A stretch of 35,482 nucleotides of DNA from an uncultured Verrucomicrobiota bacterium. GTDB taxonomy: Bacteria > Verrucomicrobiota > Kiritimatiellia > RFP12 > UBA3636. Both the position numbers and the translations under genes were made by a program. The first letter of the stretch is position 1. The number at the start of each line of letters is the position of its first letter. The notes beneath the pieces are model-generated. The model had not been told where the DNA came from, did no database searches, and saw only the letters and a list, made by a program, of their open reading frames with translations. Positions 7,803-16,736 of the stretch are shown in pieces. The stretch is from positions 1 through 35,482 of the forward strand of contig CASEAR010000131.1 in assembly GCA_949285835.1 (NCBI GenBank), in the 5' to 3' direction.

Positions 7803-8297
7803 ATGCCCATCTACGAGTTTTATTGCCCCAGCTGCAACCTGCTCATCGAATTCTTCTCCAGACGCGTGAATACAAACGTCCCGGCCTGCCCACACTGCGG
7901 AGGAACGCTCTCAAAAGAGGTCTCACGCATATCTCTGGGTCCGGGAGAAAATTCGTCGTCTGACGAACTTGGAGACGTGTCATTCGACGAGTCCAGAATG
8001 GAAAATGCGGTAAGGGACTTTCAGGACAAATTCGAAGCCATGGGCGACGATTCCGACCCCAGACGCTCAGCGGAGCTCATAAGGCAGTTCTCCGACGCCA
8101 GCGGACTGTCTTTCAACAAAGACATCCGCGAAGCCATGGATCGCATAGCTTCTGGAGAAGACCCTGAAAAAGTTTCCTCCGAAATGGATGAAATTATAGA
8201 CTCCGGCGAAGACCCGTTCGCCCCGGCGGACCGCGGAGGCAGGCGCGCAAAGGCCGCCGCTGCACCGGCAAAGGATCCGGTTCTGTACGAAATGTGA
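7803..8297 (+). CDS. FmdB-type zinc-ribbon protein
   Basis: The first 40 residues form an FmdB-like zinc ribbon: MPIYEFYCPSC with Cys at positions 8 and 11, and CPHCG with Cys at 29 and 32. FmdB proteins are often called regulators, but their role is poorly known. The remaining 120 or so residues are acidic and helical, end in an Ala/Lys-rich tail and have no family I recognise, which makes this 164-residue protein longer than typical family members. The ATG is fixed by a strong AGGAGGAT site 4 nt upstream. It is the last gene of the operon begun at 4136. Confidence 0.85.
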   Translation: MPIYEFYCPSCNLLIEFFSRRVNTNVPACPHCGGTLSKEVSRISLGPGENSSSDELGDVSFDESRMENAVRDFQDKFEAMGDDSDPRRSAELIRQFSDASGLSFNKDIREAMDRIASGEDPEKVSSEMDEIIDSGEDPFAPADRGGRRAKAAAAPAKDPVLYEM

Positions 8298-8302
8298 CCG
8301 CC

Positions 8303-8326
8303 GCCCGGCTCCGGTTCGCGCCGGGC
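8303..8326. terminator. GC-rich hairpin between convergent genes
   Basis: GCCCGGC (8303-8309) pairs with GCCGGGC (8320-8326) six bases after the stop of the zinc-ribbon gene and before the end of the convergent membrane-protein gene. No U-run follows, so its termination strength is doubtful. Confidence 0.35.
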
Positions 8327-8362
8327 CAAACGCCGCCCTTCACGCGTACTGTGAACTGCACA

Positions 8363-9097
8363 TCAGCCCGCTTTAAGCGACCACAGAGCCGATACCACGG
8401 AACCGGACATCTCGCCGAAAACCGCGGACAACTCCGAAAAATCCACCTGACTCACCGCAGTTAATTCAACGGCAAGTACCGCGGCATTCATGGTGAGAAT
8501 GAACATATACGAGAAGAAGAAGCCGAACGGTTCCACATCGTTCTGCTTCTGCAGAAGCCCGTTTACCGTGAAACACACGTGAAACCCCCAGAAGAAACCG
8601 ACCGCCGCAACAAACAAACCGTCAAGCCACAGCGGCAGCCCTCCCGCCGCCCAGGACGCAGCGCCGTACAATGCCAGCGCCAGAACAGAATAAATCGGGA
8701 AAAAATAAGGCGCAAGGGACGGTACCATCCACGGCCTCGACAAAACCACGCTCCCCTCTTCTTTCTTCACCTTGAACTTTGAAACCTTGGATCCGCACAT
8801 CAGCCCGAAAATAACATGGGTCAGCTCATGCCCCAGCACATACAGTTTCGACGGACGCCATACCGACACGTAAGCAACACAAAAAAGAACAGCCCCGGCC
8901 GCAAACCGAAATATGTCCCCGGGCAATTCAAGAATTTCCCCTCCGGGACATGTTCGCACAATCCACGACACGCATCGGCACAGCGCCAGCAAAACGGGAT
9001 AGCACACTGCGCCCGCTGCAAAATAGGCCAGGTCGGCAAAAAACCGGAATCTTCGTGCCCTCGGCCCTTTTTTTTGATTTTCTGCGTTGAAACCCAT
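8363..9097 (-). CDS. Membrane-embedded zincin-like protein with HExxH motif
   Basis: The 244-residue product has about six hydrophobic segments and a HELTH motif at residues 90-94 next to a membrane segment, followed by a Lys-rich loop and then LAPYFFPIYS. This layout resembles the M50/DUF3267 group of putative membrane metallopeptidases, which cleave proteins in or near the membrane. The third zinc ligand is not obvious, and the family's usual NxxPxxxLDG motif is not seen, so activity is uncertain. The ATG at 9097 is the first start that gives a sensible N-terminus and leaves room for the divergent rpsT promoter; its ribosome-binding site is weak. It stands alone and converges on the 4136-8297 operon. 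Confidence 0.75.
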   Translation of the reverse strand: MGFNAENQKKGPRARRFRFFADLAYFAAGAVCYPVLLALCRCVSWIVRTCPGGEILELPGDIFRFAAGAVLFCVAYVSVWRPSKLYVLGHELTHVIFGLMCGSKVSKFKVKKEEGSVVLSRPWMVPSLAPYFFPIYSVLALALYGAASWAAGGLPLWLDGLFVAAVGFFWGFHVCFTVNGLLQKQNDVEPFGFFFSYMFILTMNAAVLAVELTAVSQVDFSELSAVFGEMSGSVVSALWSLKAG

Positions 9098-9105
9098 ATT
9101 TTGTA

Positions 9106-9135
9106 TTGACCCATGCAGCCGGATTAATGTATTAT
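9106..9135 (+). promoter_or_regulatory. Promoter of rpsT
   Basis: TTGACC (9106-9111), an 18-bp spacer and TATTAT (9130-9135) lie 44 bp upstream of the rpsT start, in the short AT-rich gap between rpsT and the divergent membrane-protein gene. Confidence 0.7.
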
Positions 9136-9178
9136 CCGCAGATACAAATCGATTTGTTTTATTCAGGAGCCATTCAAC

Positions 9179-9442
9179 ATGCCCAACATTAAAAGCGCGA
9201 TCAAGCGAGTAAAGACCTCTGAGGAGAGGCGCAAACGTAATTCCGCCAACAAGAGCCGCCTCAATACGGCACGGCGCACTTTCATCGGAAAGCTCGCCTC
9301 CGAGAACGGCGATGCCAAAATGGAAGCATTCAAGGAATTCTGTTCTATCGTTGACAAGTCGGCAAAGAAAGGCGTCATCAGCAAAAACGCCGCCGCGCGC
9401 CGCAAATCCCGCGCATTTGCCAAACTTAACGCACAGGACTGA
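9179..9442 (+). CDS. rpsT: 30S ribosomal protein S20
   Basis: S20 is a basic helical protein of the small ribosomal subunit that binds 16S rRNA. The 87-residue product has the canonical MPNIKSAIKRVKTSEERRKRN start, read here as two adjoining motifs (MPNIKSAIKRV and the basic EERRKRN), and a Lys/Arg/Ala-rich C-terminal helix containing NAAARRKSRAFAKL. AGGAG lies 9 nt before the ATG. It is transcribed alone from the promoter at 9106-9135 and ends at a strong terminator 34 bp downstream. Confidence 0.97.
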   Translation: MPNIKSAIKRVKTSEERRKRNSANKSRLNTARRTFIGKLASENGDAKMEAFKEFCSIVDKSAKKGVISKNAAARRKSRAFAKLNAQD

Positions 9443-9475
9443 TTCGGCAGGACGCACAGCGTCTCCGATATGCAG

Positions 9476-9510
9476 GAAAGCCCGGAGCCTCCGGGCTTTC
9501 TCTTTTTTTT
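9476..9510 (+). terminator. Rho-independent terminator of rpsT
   Basis: A perfect 11-bp stem, GAAAGCCCGGA (9476-9486) with TCCGGGCTTTC (9490-9500), closes a 3-nt loop and is followed by T-C-T8. It is the strongest terminator in the window. Confidence 0.95.
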
Positions 9511-9566
9511 GCCCCGGACGCAAACGGCAAAACGATACACAGACATGATATCCGGCCGCGCCGCTC

Positions 9567-10079
9567 TCACCATATGCTTATGCACGCGTCCACAATCTGT
9601 TCTGCCAGATCGTCGCACGCCTCAGGAAGGCATCTCTGCTTGGCAGAGACCGTGTCCATGCCTTTAAGAAAAGTCTCCTCCCCCTCAAGAACACACCGCA
9701 ATATCACGGAACCGGCCTTCTCGCCGCTGATACGGCTGAACACGACCTGCGCCCTTAAAACCATGCGATACTCCTCTGCGCGGTCGTTGTCGTCGCTGTT
9801 GTAGCGGATGGCGCTCTGCGAATAGTCCACTATCGTCACCTCAAGCTTCGTCGTCGCCAGAGATTCCGGAGTTATCCGCATCGTACCGTCGCGCTGTATC
9901 TCCGAAATGAGCGCGGAAGTCACTGCCGACTCTATGCCCGGTTCGTTTACATTGCTGCGGACTGTCGGCACGTAAACGGCGGTCAGCGACGGATCAAGCG
10001 TGGAGCCCAGCCTGTACGGTGCACAGCCGGATACGCACAGGAACAAAGAAAACAAAGCGCAAACCAAAACATTTCTCAT
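9567..10079 (-). CDS. lptE: LptE-like LPS-assembly lipoprotein
   Basis: LptE plugs the LptD outer-membrane barrel that inserts lipopolysaccharide. The 170-residue protein has a lipoprotein signal peptide with lipobox VSGC (Cys19), then APYRLGSTL and a VYVPTVRSNVNEPGIE segment followed by an alternating strand/helix pattern including TSALISEIQRDGTMRI. This matches the LptE/RlpB fold, although sequence conservation in the family is low. A GGAGGT site precedes the ATG. It follows the bamD-like gene by 82 bp on the same strand, so two outer-membrane biogenesis proteins are probably co-expressed. It is good evidence for a diderm organism. Confidence 0.75.
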   Translation of the reverse strand: MRNVLVCALFSLFLCVSGCAPYRLGSTLDPSLTAVYVPTVRSNVNEPGIESAVTSALISEIQRDGTMRITPESLATTKLEVTIVDYSQSAIRYNSDDNDRAEEYRMVLRAQVVFSRISGEKAGSVILRCVLEGEETFLKGMDTVSAKQRCLPEACDDLAEQIVDACISIW

Positions 10080-10161
10080 AACACCTCCATCCGTTCCGCC
10101 GTCTCGTCCGGCAGAGCGCCGTCCATTCTCAAAAAACTATCACAGCCTGTACCGCATCCGC

Positions 10162-11241
10162 TCAATCCGGAATGAAGGAATGCTCCACAGGACTAAGCTC
10201 CTTGACCCTCTGGCGCGCCTTCTCAGAAAAACTCGACTCCGGGAATTCGTTCAGAAAAGTCTGATACGCAATGAGCGCAGCGGACGGGTTTTTACGTATC
10301 GTGTCGTAAAATTCGGCCTTTTCAAACGCCATTTCCGCGAGCTTCTCGTTCAGCTCGTCCATGTGCAGCGCCGTGAACTTCGCAAATTTGTGACTCGGAT
10401 CATTCCGCAAAGCAAGTCCCATGGCTACAACCGCGTTCCGCATCGTCTTCCCGTCCCTCGGAGACTTCATCGCAAGCACATACCTGCACACGGCGGCACG
10501 GTACAGCGCATCGCCGCGCAGCTCCGAATCCGGATATCTGCTTGCCAGATCTTCGTACTCGTACAGCGCGTCGACGTACTTCTTCATCGTCTCGTAAGAC
10601 AGCCCCCTCATGAACATGCAGTCGTCCGCCTTGTCCCACGCCGGGGCAGACGACGCAATGCGCCGGAACATGCCGGCCACTGTATCAACGCTCGGTTCAA
10701 AAAGCCCGATAAAGCCCGTCCCCAGCTGCGCCCGTAGCGTATTCGCCGCGGCAAACTGCCTCTGCAGAATGTTCGTGAGGTTGGCCCCGTCGACCATGGA
10801 AAGATTGTAATTCTCAAGAAGATACTGATATTCTCGGAACGCCTCAAGCTCCTTGCCGCGCTTCTCCGCCATGCGGGCGACACCGTATTGAGCCTCTGCC
10901 GCTTCGCGCGACGCCCCCCACTTCCTGACAAGGGCGTTATATGCCTTCCCTGCCTTCGCATACCTGCCTTCGCGTTCCAGCTCCTTCGCGTAAGCCAGCT
11001 GCTTCGACGGCGAGTTCCTGGCGGGCTTCCCGAAGAAGAAACCGCTCGTTTTGTGCTTCGGAGGAGCAGACTCGTCAAACCGGGACACATACCCGTCCTC
11101 ATTCCCGGCCACGCTTGAGGCTGCCGACGAAGGCGAAAACTGCCGCCCCGTGGAATCCGCCGTGAACGCCAGCAGCACCGCACAAACTCCGGACACTGTG
11201 CGGACGCAACCCGTCACTGAACTGAAAATTCTTGATTTCAT
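10162..11241 (-). CDS. BamD/YbgF-like outer-membrane assembly TPR protein
   Basis: The 359-residue protein starts with an N-terminal export signal (hydrophobic VSGVCAVLLAFTA near residues 16-28). No convincing lipobox is seen, unlike true BamD. After a low-complexity linker come TPR-like helices with the BamD/YbgF style: AYAKELEREGRYAKAGKAYN near residue 82, a YQYLLENYN helix, ALYEYEDLASRYPDSELRGD, and a C-terminal AYQTFLNEFPESSFSEKAR. These proteins organise outer-membrane protein insertion or envelope constriction. It lies upstream of lptE on the same strand and is divergent from serA. The start overlaps the serA promoter, and its ribosome-binding site is poor, so the start is provisional. 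A periplasmic TPR protein of another system is the alternative. Confidence 0.75.
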   Translation of the reverse strand: MKSRIFSSVTGCVRTVSGVCAVLLAFTADSTGRQFSPSSAASSVAGNEDGYVSRFDESAPPKHKTSGFFFGKPARNSPSKQLAYAKELEREGRYAKAGKAYNALVRKWGASREAAEAQYGVARMAEKRGKELEAFREYQYLLENYNLSMVDGANLTNILQRQFAAANTLRAQLGTGFIGLFEPSVDTVAGMFRRIASSAPAWDKADDCMFMRGLSYETMKKYVDALYEYEDLASRYPDSELRGDALYRAAVCRYVLAMKSPRDGKTMRNAVVAMGLALRNDPSHKFAKFTALHMDELNEKLAEMAFEKAEFYDTIRKNPSAALIAYQTFLNEFPESSFSEKARQRVKELSPVEHSFIPD

Positions 11242-11261
11242 GGCTTTTTTTTTCGTATACT
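11232..11261 (+). promoter_or_regulatory. Probable promoter of serA
   Basis: TTGATT (11232-11237), an 18-bp spacer containing a T-run and TATACT (11256-11261) lie about 100 bp upstream of serA. The site overlaps the start of the divergent bamD-like gene, so the two could interfere. Only the -10 box is strong. Confidence 0.45.
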
Positions 11262-11360
11262 TGCGGCGTGTTCCACCTCGGACGGACCGGTGAGCCGCGC
11301 ATAATGCATCCGGGGGAAATCACGGCGAACAGGATACCAGAAATCCGAAGGAATTTAAAC

Positions 11361-12941
11361 ATGAAAAAAGTACTTATACCCACCAAACTTGATACCATAG
11401 CTGCCAAGCTCCTTAACGAGAACGGTTCTTATTCCGTCGTACAGGAACCCAAGACACCACTCGCGGATTTGGCGGCGGCAAATCCGGACGCATACGCTCT
11501 GATCGTGCGCAGCGAGAAGGTGCCTGCGGAAATTATGGACATGATGCCCGGTCTGAAGGTTGTCATCAGGGCCGGCGCCGGATACGACAATATCGACTGC
11601 AAGGCCGCGCGCAAGCGCGGGATCGACGTCATGAACACACCTGGAGCCAATTCCAACGCCGTTGCGGAAGAGGTGATCGCGCTCATGCTCGCCGATTCCA
11701 GGCAGATACTGCGGGCAGACGCGACAACCCGTGCCGGCGGATGGGAGAAGAGCAAGCTTATGGGGCATGAGATCACCGGCAAAACTGTCGGCATCGTAGG
11801 TCTTGGCAACATTGGACGCCTCGTTGCTAAAAGGATTTCCGGCTTTGACTGCCGCGTACTTGGCTACGACCCGCTCGTCCCCGCGGAGCGCGCCCGCCAG
11901 ATGGGCATCAGCGTCGTACCGCTCGAAGAAATCTTCCGCGAGTCCGATTTTGTCACCCTCCACATCCCGGAGAACGCGGAAACACGCGGCAGCATCAATG
12001 CCTCCCTGTTCTCCCTGATGAAGCCGGGCGCGACGCTCATCAACTGCGCCAGATCGGGAATTATCGACGAATCCGCACTGCGGGAGGCGAAAGCAGCCAA
12101 GAACATCCGCTTCCTGAACGACGTGTATCCCAAAGATGCCGAGGGCATTAAGTCCGTCACCGATATCGCCGACATCATGATGCCTCACCTCGGCGCCAAC
12201 ACGTACGAAGCGAACGAAACGGCGGCCAGGCGCGCCGCCCAGCAGCTTATCGACCTCGATGAAAAAGGCATCACCAGCTTCATCGTAAATCAGGACGTGC
12301 CGCGCGGCCTCGATCCATCGTACTGCGACCTTGCATGCACGCTTGCCGCACTCGCCCGCGGAATGCTCGGCAAGCAGTATCCCGTAACCTCCATAGAGAC
12401 AAGTTTTTACGGGAACCTTGCGCCGTTCAGCCGCTGGCTGATCCTCTCCCTGCTTAACGGCATCTGGGAAGACATCGACCGCTCCACGGATTACAACCTC
12501 GCGCTTAAGTGGCTGGCAGACAACGGCGTTAAATATACCAACAGGGAAGCGGACACCAGCAAGAATTACAAGAATTCCATGACGATCGACTTGTGCTCCG
12601 TAAACGACAGGAACGAGGTGCGCAAAATCAGCGTGCGCGGAACTGTCGGCGAAGGGGTGAAGATGATTGCGCGCATAGACGAATTCGACCGCCTTTACTG
12701 GGTGCCCTCCGGAACGGCTCTCTTCTTTGAGTACAGAGACCGCCCCGGCGTGATCGGCGTAATCGGCAACAGACTCGCCGCCGCAGGTATAAACATCGAG
12801 GACATGCGCAACCCGCACGACCCGGCCAGCGGAAAATCGCTTGCAATAATCGCCGTCAACAAACCGGTATCAGACGACCTCATGAAGTCCATCTCCGAGG
12901 AGATAGACGCGTTCGTCGCGCACAACATAACCCTCCCGTAA
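11361..12941 (+). CDS. serA: D-3-phosphoglycerate dehydrogenase
   Basis: SerA oxidises 3-phosphoglycerate to 3-phosphohydroxypyruvate with NAD, the first step of serine synthesis. The 526-residue protein has the long form: a substrate and NAD-binding core with GLGNIG at 147-152, catalytic R231 in NCARSGIIDE and H276 in MPHLGAN, then an intervening regulatory domain and a C-terminal ACT domain (about 450-526, FFEYRDRPGVIGVIG). ACT domains usually bind serine as feedback inhibitor. The usual AGLDVFEEEP loop is replaced by NDVYPKDAEG, a modest deviation. GAAGGAA before the ATG at 11361 decides the start; the open frame upstream lacks similarity. It stands alone, closed by the terminator at 12981. 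Confidence 0.9.
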   Translation: MKKVLIPTKLDTIAAKLLNENGSYSVVQEPKTPLADLAAANPDAYALIVRSEKVPAEIMDMMPGLKVVIRAGAGYDNIDCKAARKRGIDVMNTPGANSNAVAEEVIALMLADSRQILRADATTRAGGWEKSKLMGHEITGKTVGIVGLGNIGRLVAKRISGFDCRVLGYDPLVPAERARQMGISVVPLEEIFRESDFVTLHIPENAETRGSINASLFSLMKPGATLINCARSGIIDESALREAKAAKNIRFLNDVYPKDAEGIKSVTDIADIMMPHLGANTYEANETAARRAAQQLIDLDEKGITSFIVNQDVPRGLDPSYCDLACTLAALARGMLGKQYPVTSIETSFYGNLAPFSRWLILSLLNGIWEDIDRSTDYNLALKWLADNGVKYTNREADTSKNYKNSMTIDLCSVNDRNEVRKISVRGTVGEGVKMIARIDEFDRLYWVPSGTALFFEYRDRPGVIGVIGNRLAAAGINIEDMRNPHDPASGKSLAIIAVNKPVSDDLMKSISEEIDAFVAHNITLP

Positions 12942-12980
12942 AAACTGTTGGGAAATTCCCGCCGGCCCTTTTACGGCATT

Positions 12981-13020
12981 ACGCTCCGCGCGCCGCATTC
13001 TCGCGGCCTGCGCGGAGCGT
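12981..13020 (+). terminator. Rho-independent terminator of serA
   Basis: ACGCTCCGCGC (12981-12991) pairs with GCGCGGAGCGT (13010-13020), with an inner GCCGC/GCGGC stem, and TTGTTT follows. It lies 39 bp after the serA stop. Confidence 0.85.
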
Positions 13021-13306
13021 TTGTTTACCGGCGCCAGGAACAGCACGGCATCTATGGGGCGTCCTTTGTTCCCACCATACACCAAGGCAGTATTGCACCC
13101 CGCAATTTGCGAAAGCCGTCATCCATGGTGCGTTTTATATTTTCCGACATACACCGCGCCGGAAGCCGCGCAAGCCAAAGCAGCAAAACCGCTTCTGAGG
13201 TCCGACGCGTCAGAATAAGCCATGCGTACACATTGCCGCGTACCGGCTTCGAACCCTTTTGCACACCACGACGGAAGCCCCTCGAAAAAAAAAGCGGAAA
13301 ATTCAC
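13021..13306. other. Non-coding gap between convergent serA and metH
   Basis: This 286-bp stretch separates two convergent genes. Open frames exist on both strands, but their products are basic, low in plausibility and lack ribosome-binding sites. A GGCTTCGAACCC string near 13245 recalls a tRNA T-arm, but the flanks do not pair. I see no supported element here. Confidence 0.5.
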
Positions 13307-15709
13307 CTATTTGCCGTAAACCGTGCACGCATAGCGCACGGAATCCATGGCATCGGCAGAATAATGATCCGCCCCCATGACACGCGCATATTCCGCCGTC
13401 AGCACCGCCCCGCCGACCATAACGCGGCACGACGGCGCTTTCTCGTGAAGCAGCCGCACCGTGTCGCTCATGGCTCCAACAGTCGTGGTCATGAGCGCAC
13501 TCAGCCCCACAAGGCGCGCACCCGAAGAAAGTGTTTCACTGAGAATGTCTTCAGGGCTGACGTCCTTCCCGAGATCATGTACATCGAATCCGTAGTTCTC
13601 CAGAAGCGCCCGCACAATGTTCTTGCCGATGTCGTGAATGTCGCCTTTCACCGTGGCCAGCACCACGCATCCCCTGTCGCGCCTCACAGAACCGCCAGCC
13701 GCCGCTATGTGCGCGCTTATCGACTCAAACGCCAGTCTGGCCGCCTCCGCGCTCATCAGGAGCTGAGGCAGAAAAATCTTTCCCTCGCCGAAGCCGCGCC
13801 CGACCTCGTCCAGCGCCGGAATGATCTCTCCATCGATTATCTCCATCGGAGACCTGTGCCGGAGCTCGTTCTCCGCCGCCGCACGTGCGGAGGACTTCAT
13901 CCCGGAGACAACAACCGCCTTCAGATCTTTCACAGCATCGGCTCTGCCCGGCTTTTCCACGGCATTGGCGGCGTCTTCTCCGTGCATTGCCACATATCCC
14001 GAGCAATCCGGGTCAAGCCCGGAAAGCGCCTTCCATGAAGAAAGCGCGTTTCTCATCGCTTCGGACCCCGGATTGATTATGGCCGCCCCCAGCCCGGCCT
14101 CCATCGCCATGGTAAAAAAAGACGCATTGACGGTGTCCCTCGCCGGAAGCCCGAATGAAATGTTGGAGACTCCGAGTATCGTGTGTACGCCAAACTCCGC
14201 ACGTATCGCCCTCATGGCCTCAAGCGTCACCCGGGCCGCCATCGGATTCGTGCCGATAGACATGCATAACGTATCGATCACCACATCCTTGCGGTCAATA
14301 CCGCAGGCTTCGGCCCGTTCTATTATGCGGCGCGCAATATCCACCCTCCCCTGCACGGTGTCCGGTATCCCGGACTCATCCAGCGTCAGCCCCACAACCA
14401 CGCCTCCGTACTTTTTAACCAGAGGAAACACGGTCTCCATCGACGCTTCCTTGCCGTTCACGGAGTTTATCATGGCTTTCCCGTCGTAGACGCGCAGAGC
14501 CGCCTCCATGGCTCCTGCATCCGAAGTGTCTATTTGGAGCGGCAGGCTGATGACGGACTGAAGTTCGCAGACAATGCGCGTAAGAACGGACGCCTCATCT
14601 ATCTCCGGAAGCCCGGCGTTCACGTCCAAGACCTGAGCCCCGCTGCCGCGCTGCGAAAAGCCCTCCGAAACTATGTACCCCATGTCCCCTTCACGGAGAG
14701 CCTGCTTAAGCCGTTTCTTGCCCGTAGGATTGATTCTCTCGCCCACCACAGTCGGACCGCCGCAGCCGATTTCCACGGCCTCCGATCCCGAACAAACCAC
14801 CGTTGCAGAGCGCCTCACCACCGGTTTCGGACGAACCCCCGCACATTCGCAAGCCAGCCGTTTTATATACTCCGGAGATGTGCCGCAGCACCCGCCTGCT
14901 ATGCGGGCGCCGGACGCCGCCATTCTCGAGACGCTCTCTGCAAAAGCCTCCGGCCCCACATCATAAACCGTCTCCCTGCCGTCTATTCGCGGCATTCCGG
15001 CATTCGGTTTGACTATAAGCGGAACGGAAGCGTATGAGTACATTTTTTCCAGCAGAGGCATCATATGATCCGGGCCAAGGCCGCAGTTTATGCCGATTGC
15101 ATCCGCTCCAAGCCCTTCGAGCATAGTCACTACGGAACGCACATCCGCTCCCGTGAGCGTCTTGCCGTTCACATCGAATACCGCCGTCACGAAAACCGGG
15201 AGACGGGAGAATTCCTTTGCGGCGAGAACCGCCGCCTTCATCTCCAGCGTGCTCCCCATCGTCTCTATCATGATAAAATCCGCGCCGGAGCCCGCTTTCA
15301 CCACTTCACCAAACACCTCAAACGCCTCATCGAAGGAGAAGCCGCCAGCCGGCGTGATAAGTTTGCCCGTGGGGCCGATGTCCAGCGCCGCAAATTTCCT
15401 CTTCCCCGTCTCCGACATGGCCTCGTCTCGGGCACGCAGCGCAACATCCAACCCGGCGGAAACTATTTCTCCGACTCCCGCTCCGGAATCCGCCAGCTTG
15501 CAGCGATTTCCGCCAAACGTGTTCGAGAGAACGAAATCCGCCCCTGCTTCATAATATGCCTTGTGAATCTTTCTTACATCTTCAGGACGCTTTGCGTTCC
15601 ACAGTTCAGGAAGCTCCCCCGGGGCCAGACCCATGCGCTGAAGCTGCGTGCCCATAGCGCCGTCGGCGATTACTATACGTTCGCCCGCAAGTTCTTTAAT
15701 ACCACTCAT
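13307..15709 (-). CDS. metH: Cobalamin-dependent methionine synthase, short form without activation domain
   Basis: MetH transfers a methyl group from 5-methyl-tetrahydrofolate to homocysteine through cobalamin. Three of the four modules are visible in 800 residues: the homocysteine domain (1-290) with DGAMGTQLQ and zinc ligands C209, C274 and C275; the folate domain (about 320-590) from VVGERINPTGKK to CMSIGTNP; and the cobalamin domain (about 605-800) with the helical cap and GDIHDIGKN, where H692 ligates cobalt. The C-terminal AdoMet-binding reactivation domain of E. coli MetH (about 1,230 residues) is absent, as in the short MetH of Thermotoga and clostridia. It follows metF by 74 bp on the same strand. 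Confidence 0.93.
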   Translation of the reverse strand: MSGIKELAGERIVIADGAMGTQLQRMGLAPGELPELWNAKRPEDVRKIHKAYYEAGADFVLSNTFGGNRCKLADSGAGVGEIVSAGLDVALRARDEAMSETGKRKFAALDIGPTGKLITPAGGFSFDEAFEVFGEVVKAGSGADFIMIETMGSTLEMKAAVLAAKEFSRLPVFVTAVFDVNGKTLTGADVRSVVTMLEGLGADAIGINCGLGPDHMMPLLEKMYSYASVPLIVKPNAGMPRIDGRETVYDVGPEAFAESVSRMAASGARIAGGCCGTSPEYIKRLACECAGVRPKPVVRRSATVVCSGSEAVEIGCGGPTVVGERINPTGKKRLKQALREGDMGYIVSEGFSQRGSGAQVLDVNAGLPEIDEASVLTRIVCELQSVISLPLQIDTSDAGAMEAALRVYDGKAMINSVNGKEASMETVFPLVKKYGGVVVGLTLDESGIPDTVQGRVDIARRIIERAEACGIDRKDVVIDTLCMSIGTNPMAARVTLEAMRAIRAEFGVHTILGVSNISFGLPARDTVNASFFTMAMEAGLGAAIINPGSEAMRNALSSWKALSGLDPDCSGYVAMHGEDAANAVEKPGRADAVKDLKAVVVSGMKSSARAAAENELRHRSPMEIIDGEIIPALDEVGRGFGEGKIFLPQLLMSAEAARLAFESISAHIAAAGGSVRRDRGCVVLATVKGDIHDIGKNIVRALLENYGFDVHDLGKDVSPEDILSETLSSGARLVGLSALMTTTVGAMSDTVRLLHEKAPSCRVMVGGAVLTAEYARVMGADHYSADAMDSVRYACTVYGK

Positions 15710-15783
15710 ACAGTCTCTCAGTCATTCCTTCGAACACGCTTACGGCGCACCAGCCCGGCATGGCCTGCGGAAACCCTCAGGCA

Positions 15784-16656
15784 TCATCCCCGCTCGATAA
15801 TCCCGGACAGATTATGCATTATCCCTGCGGCAATCTCGGGTTTGTTCATGGTGTAGACATGCACGGCGTTGATCCCGTTCGCGAACAGATCCACAATCTG
15901 CTCCGTGGCATATGCGATACCGGCTTCCGCCATCGTCACCGGATCCCCTCCGAACCGGTCCACAATCGCCTTGAACCGCGAAGGCAGATACGTGCCGGAC
16001 AGGGCGCACACGCGCGATATCTGCTTGCCGTTGGAAACAGGCATTATTCCGGCAATCACCGGCACAGTTATCCCGCGTTCCCGCAGCTTGAAAAGATATC
16101 TGTAGAATATGTTGTTGTCAAAAAACATCTGGGTAGTGAGAAAGCCCACGCCTGCGTCGATCTTCTTCTTCAAGTTTGTTATGTCGTCGTCCAGATGCTC
16201 GCACTCCGTATGTCCCTCTGGATAACATGCCCCTCCAACGCAAAAATCCCCGCGCCGCATTATCTCCGATGCAAGATCCGACGCGTGCGCAAAATCCCCG
16301 CACGCTTTCACATCCGAATCCGCCGGTATGTCTCCGCGCAAGGCCAGAATATTTTCAATGCCAAGCTCCTTGAGCCGCTCAAGTTCCGACAAAATGCCGC
16401 TGCGAGTCGCCGTCAGACACGTCAAATGCGCGAGAGCCGTCACGCCGCATTTGTTCTGGACGAACGAAGCAACATCTGCGGTATTCGTCCCGGTGCTGCC
16501 GCCGGCTCCGTATGTCACACTCATAAACGACGGTTTTAGGACCGATATCTTCGAAACCGCATCCAGAATCCTGTCTGCATTCGCCCCCTTTTTCGGAGGG
16601 AAAACCTCAAACGACACGGAAGGGTGCCCGGAACTGATTATGTCTGTTATCTTCAT
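15784..16656 (-). CDS. metF: Methylenetetrahydrofolate reductase
   Basis: MetF reduces 5,10-methylene-tetrahydrofolate to 5-methyl-tetrahydrofolate, the methyl donor of the next gene's product. The 290-residue protein has the standard bacterial length and motifs: SFEVFPPKKG with the catalytic Glu at 17, FMSVTYGAGGS, AHLTC, NILALRGDIP, a GGACYPEGH segment and GFLTTQMFFDN. The ATG at 16656 is chosen because homology starts at MKITD; the ribosome-binding site is weak, and the upstream extension would cover the promoter. It is the first gene of a metF-metH operon with its own promoter and an inverted repeat. Confidence 0.93.
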   Translation of the reverse strand: MKITDIISSGHPSVSFEVFPPKKGANADRILDAVSKISVLKPSFMSVTYGAGGSTGTNTADVASFVQNKCGVTALAHLTCLTATRSGILSELERLKELGIENILALRGDIPADSDVKACGDFAHASDLASEIMRRGDFCVGGACYPEGHTECEHLDDDITNLKKKIDAGVGFLTTQMFFDNNIFYRYLFKLRERGITVPVIAGIMPVSNGKQISRVCALSGTYLPSRFKAIVDRFGGDPVTMAEAGIAYATEQIVDLFANGINAVHVYTMNKPEIAAGIMHNLSGIIERG

Positions 16657-16706
16657 CTGAAATCCCGAAACTTCTGTTGTGCGCCACGCATGCGAACTGT
16701 CCGGCG

Positions 16707-16736
16707 ATTTTACCATACAGGCATATTTTGACACAA
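16707..16736 (-). promoter_or_regulatory. Promoter of metF-metH
   Basis: On the minus strand TTGTGT (16736-16731), an 18-bp spacer and TAAAAT (16712-16707) lie about 50 bp before metF. The leader is too short for a SAM or cobalamin riboswitch, and none of their conserved cores is visible upstream. Confidence 0.55.

Noticed and set aside
11355..12818. 487-residue open frame antisense to serA
   Set aside because: It is the complement of a clearly recognised gene; its product has no motifs and is a GC-driven shadow.
13240..13275. tRNA-like T-arm string near GGCTTCGAACCC
   Set aside because: The flanking bases do not form a 5-bp T-stem, and no acceptor, D or anticodon arms can be drawn upstream.
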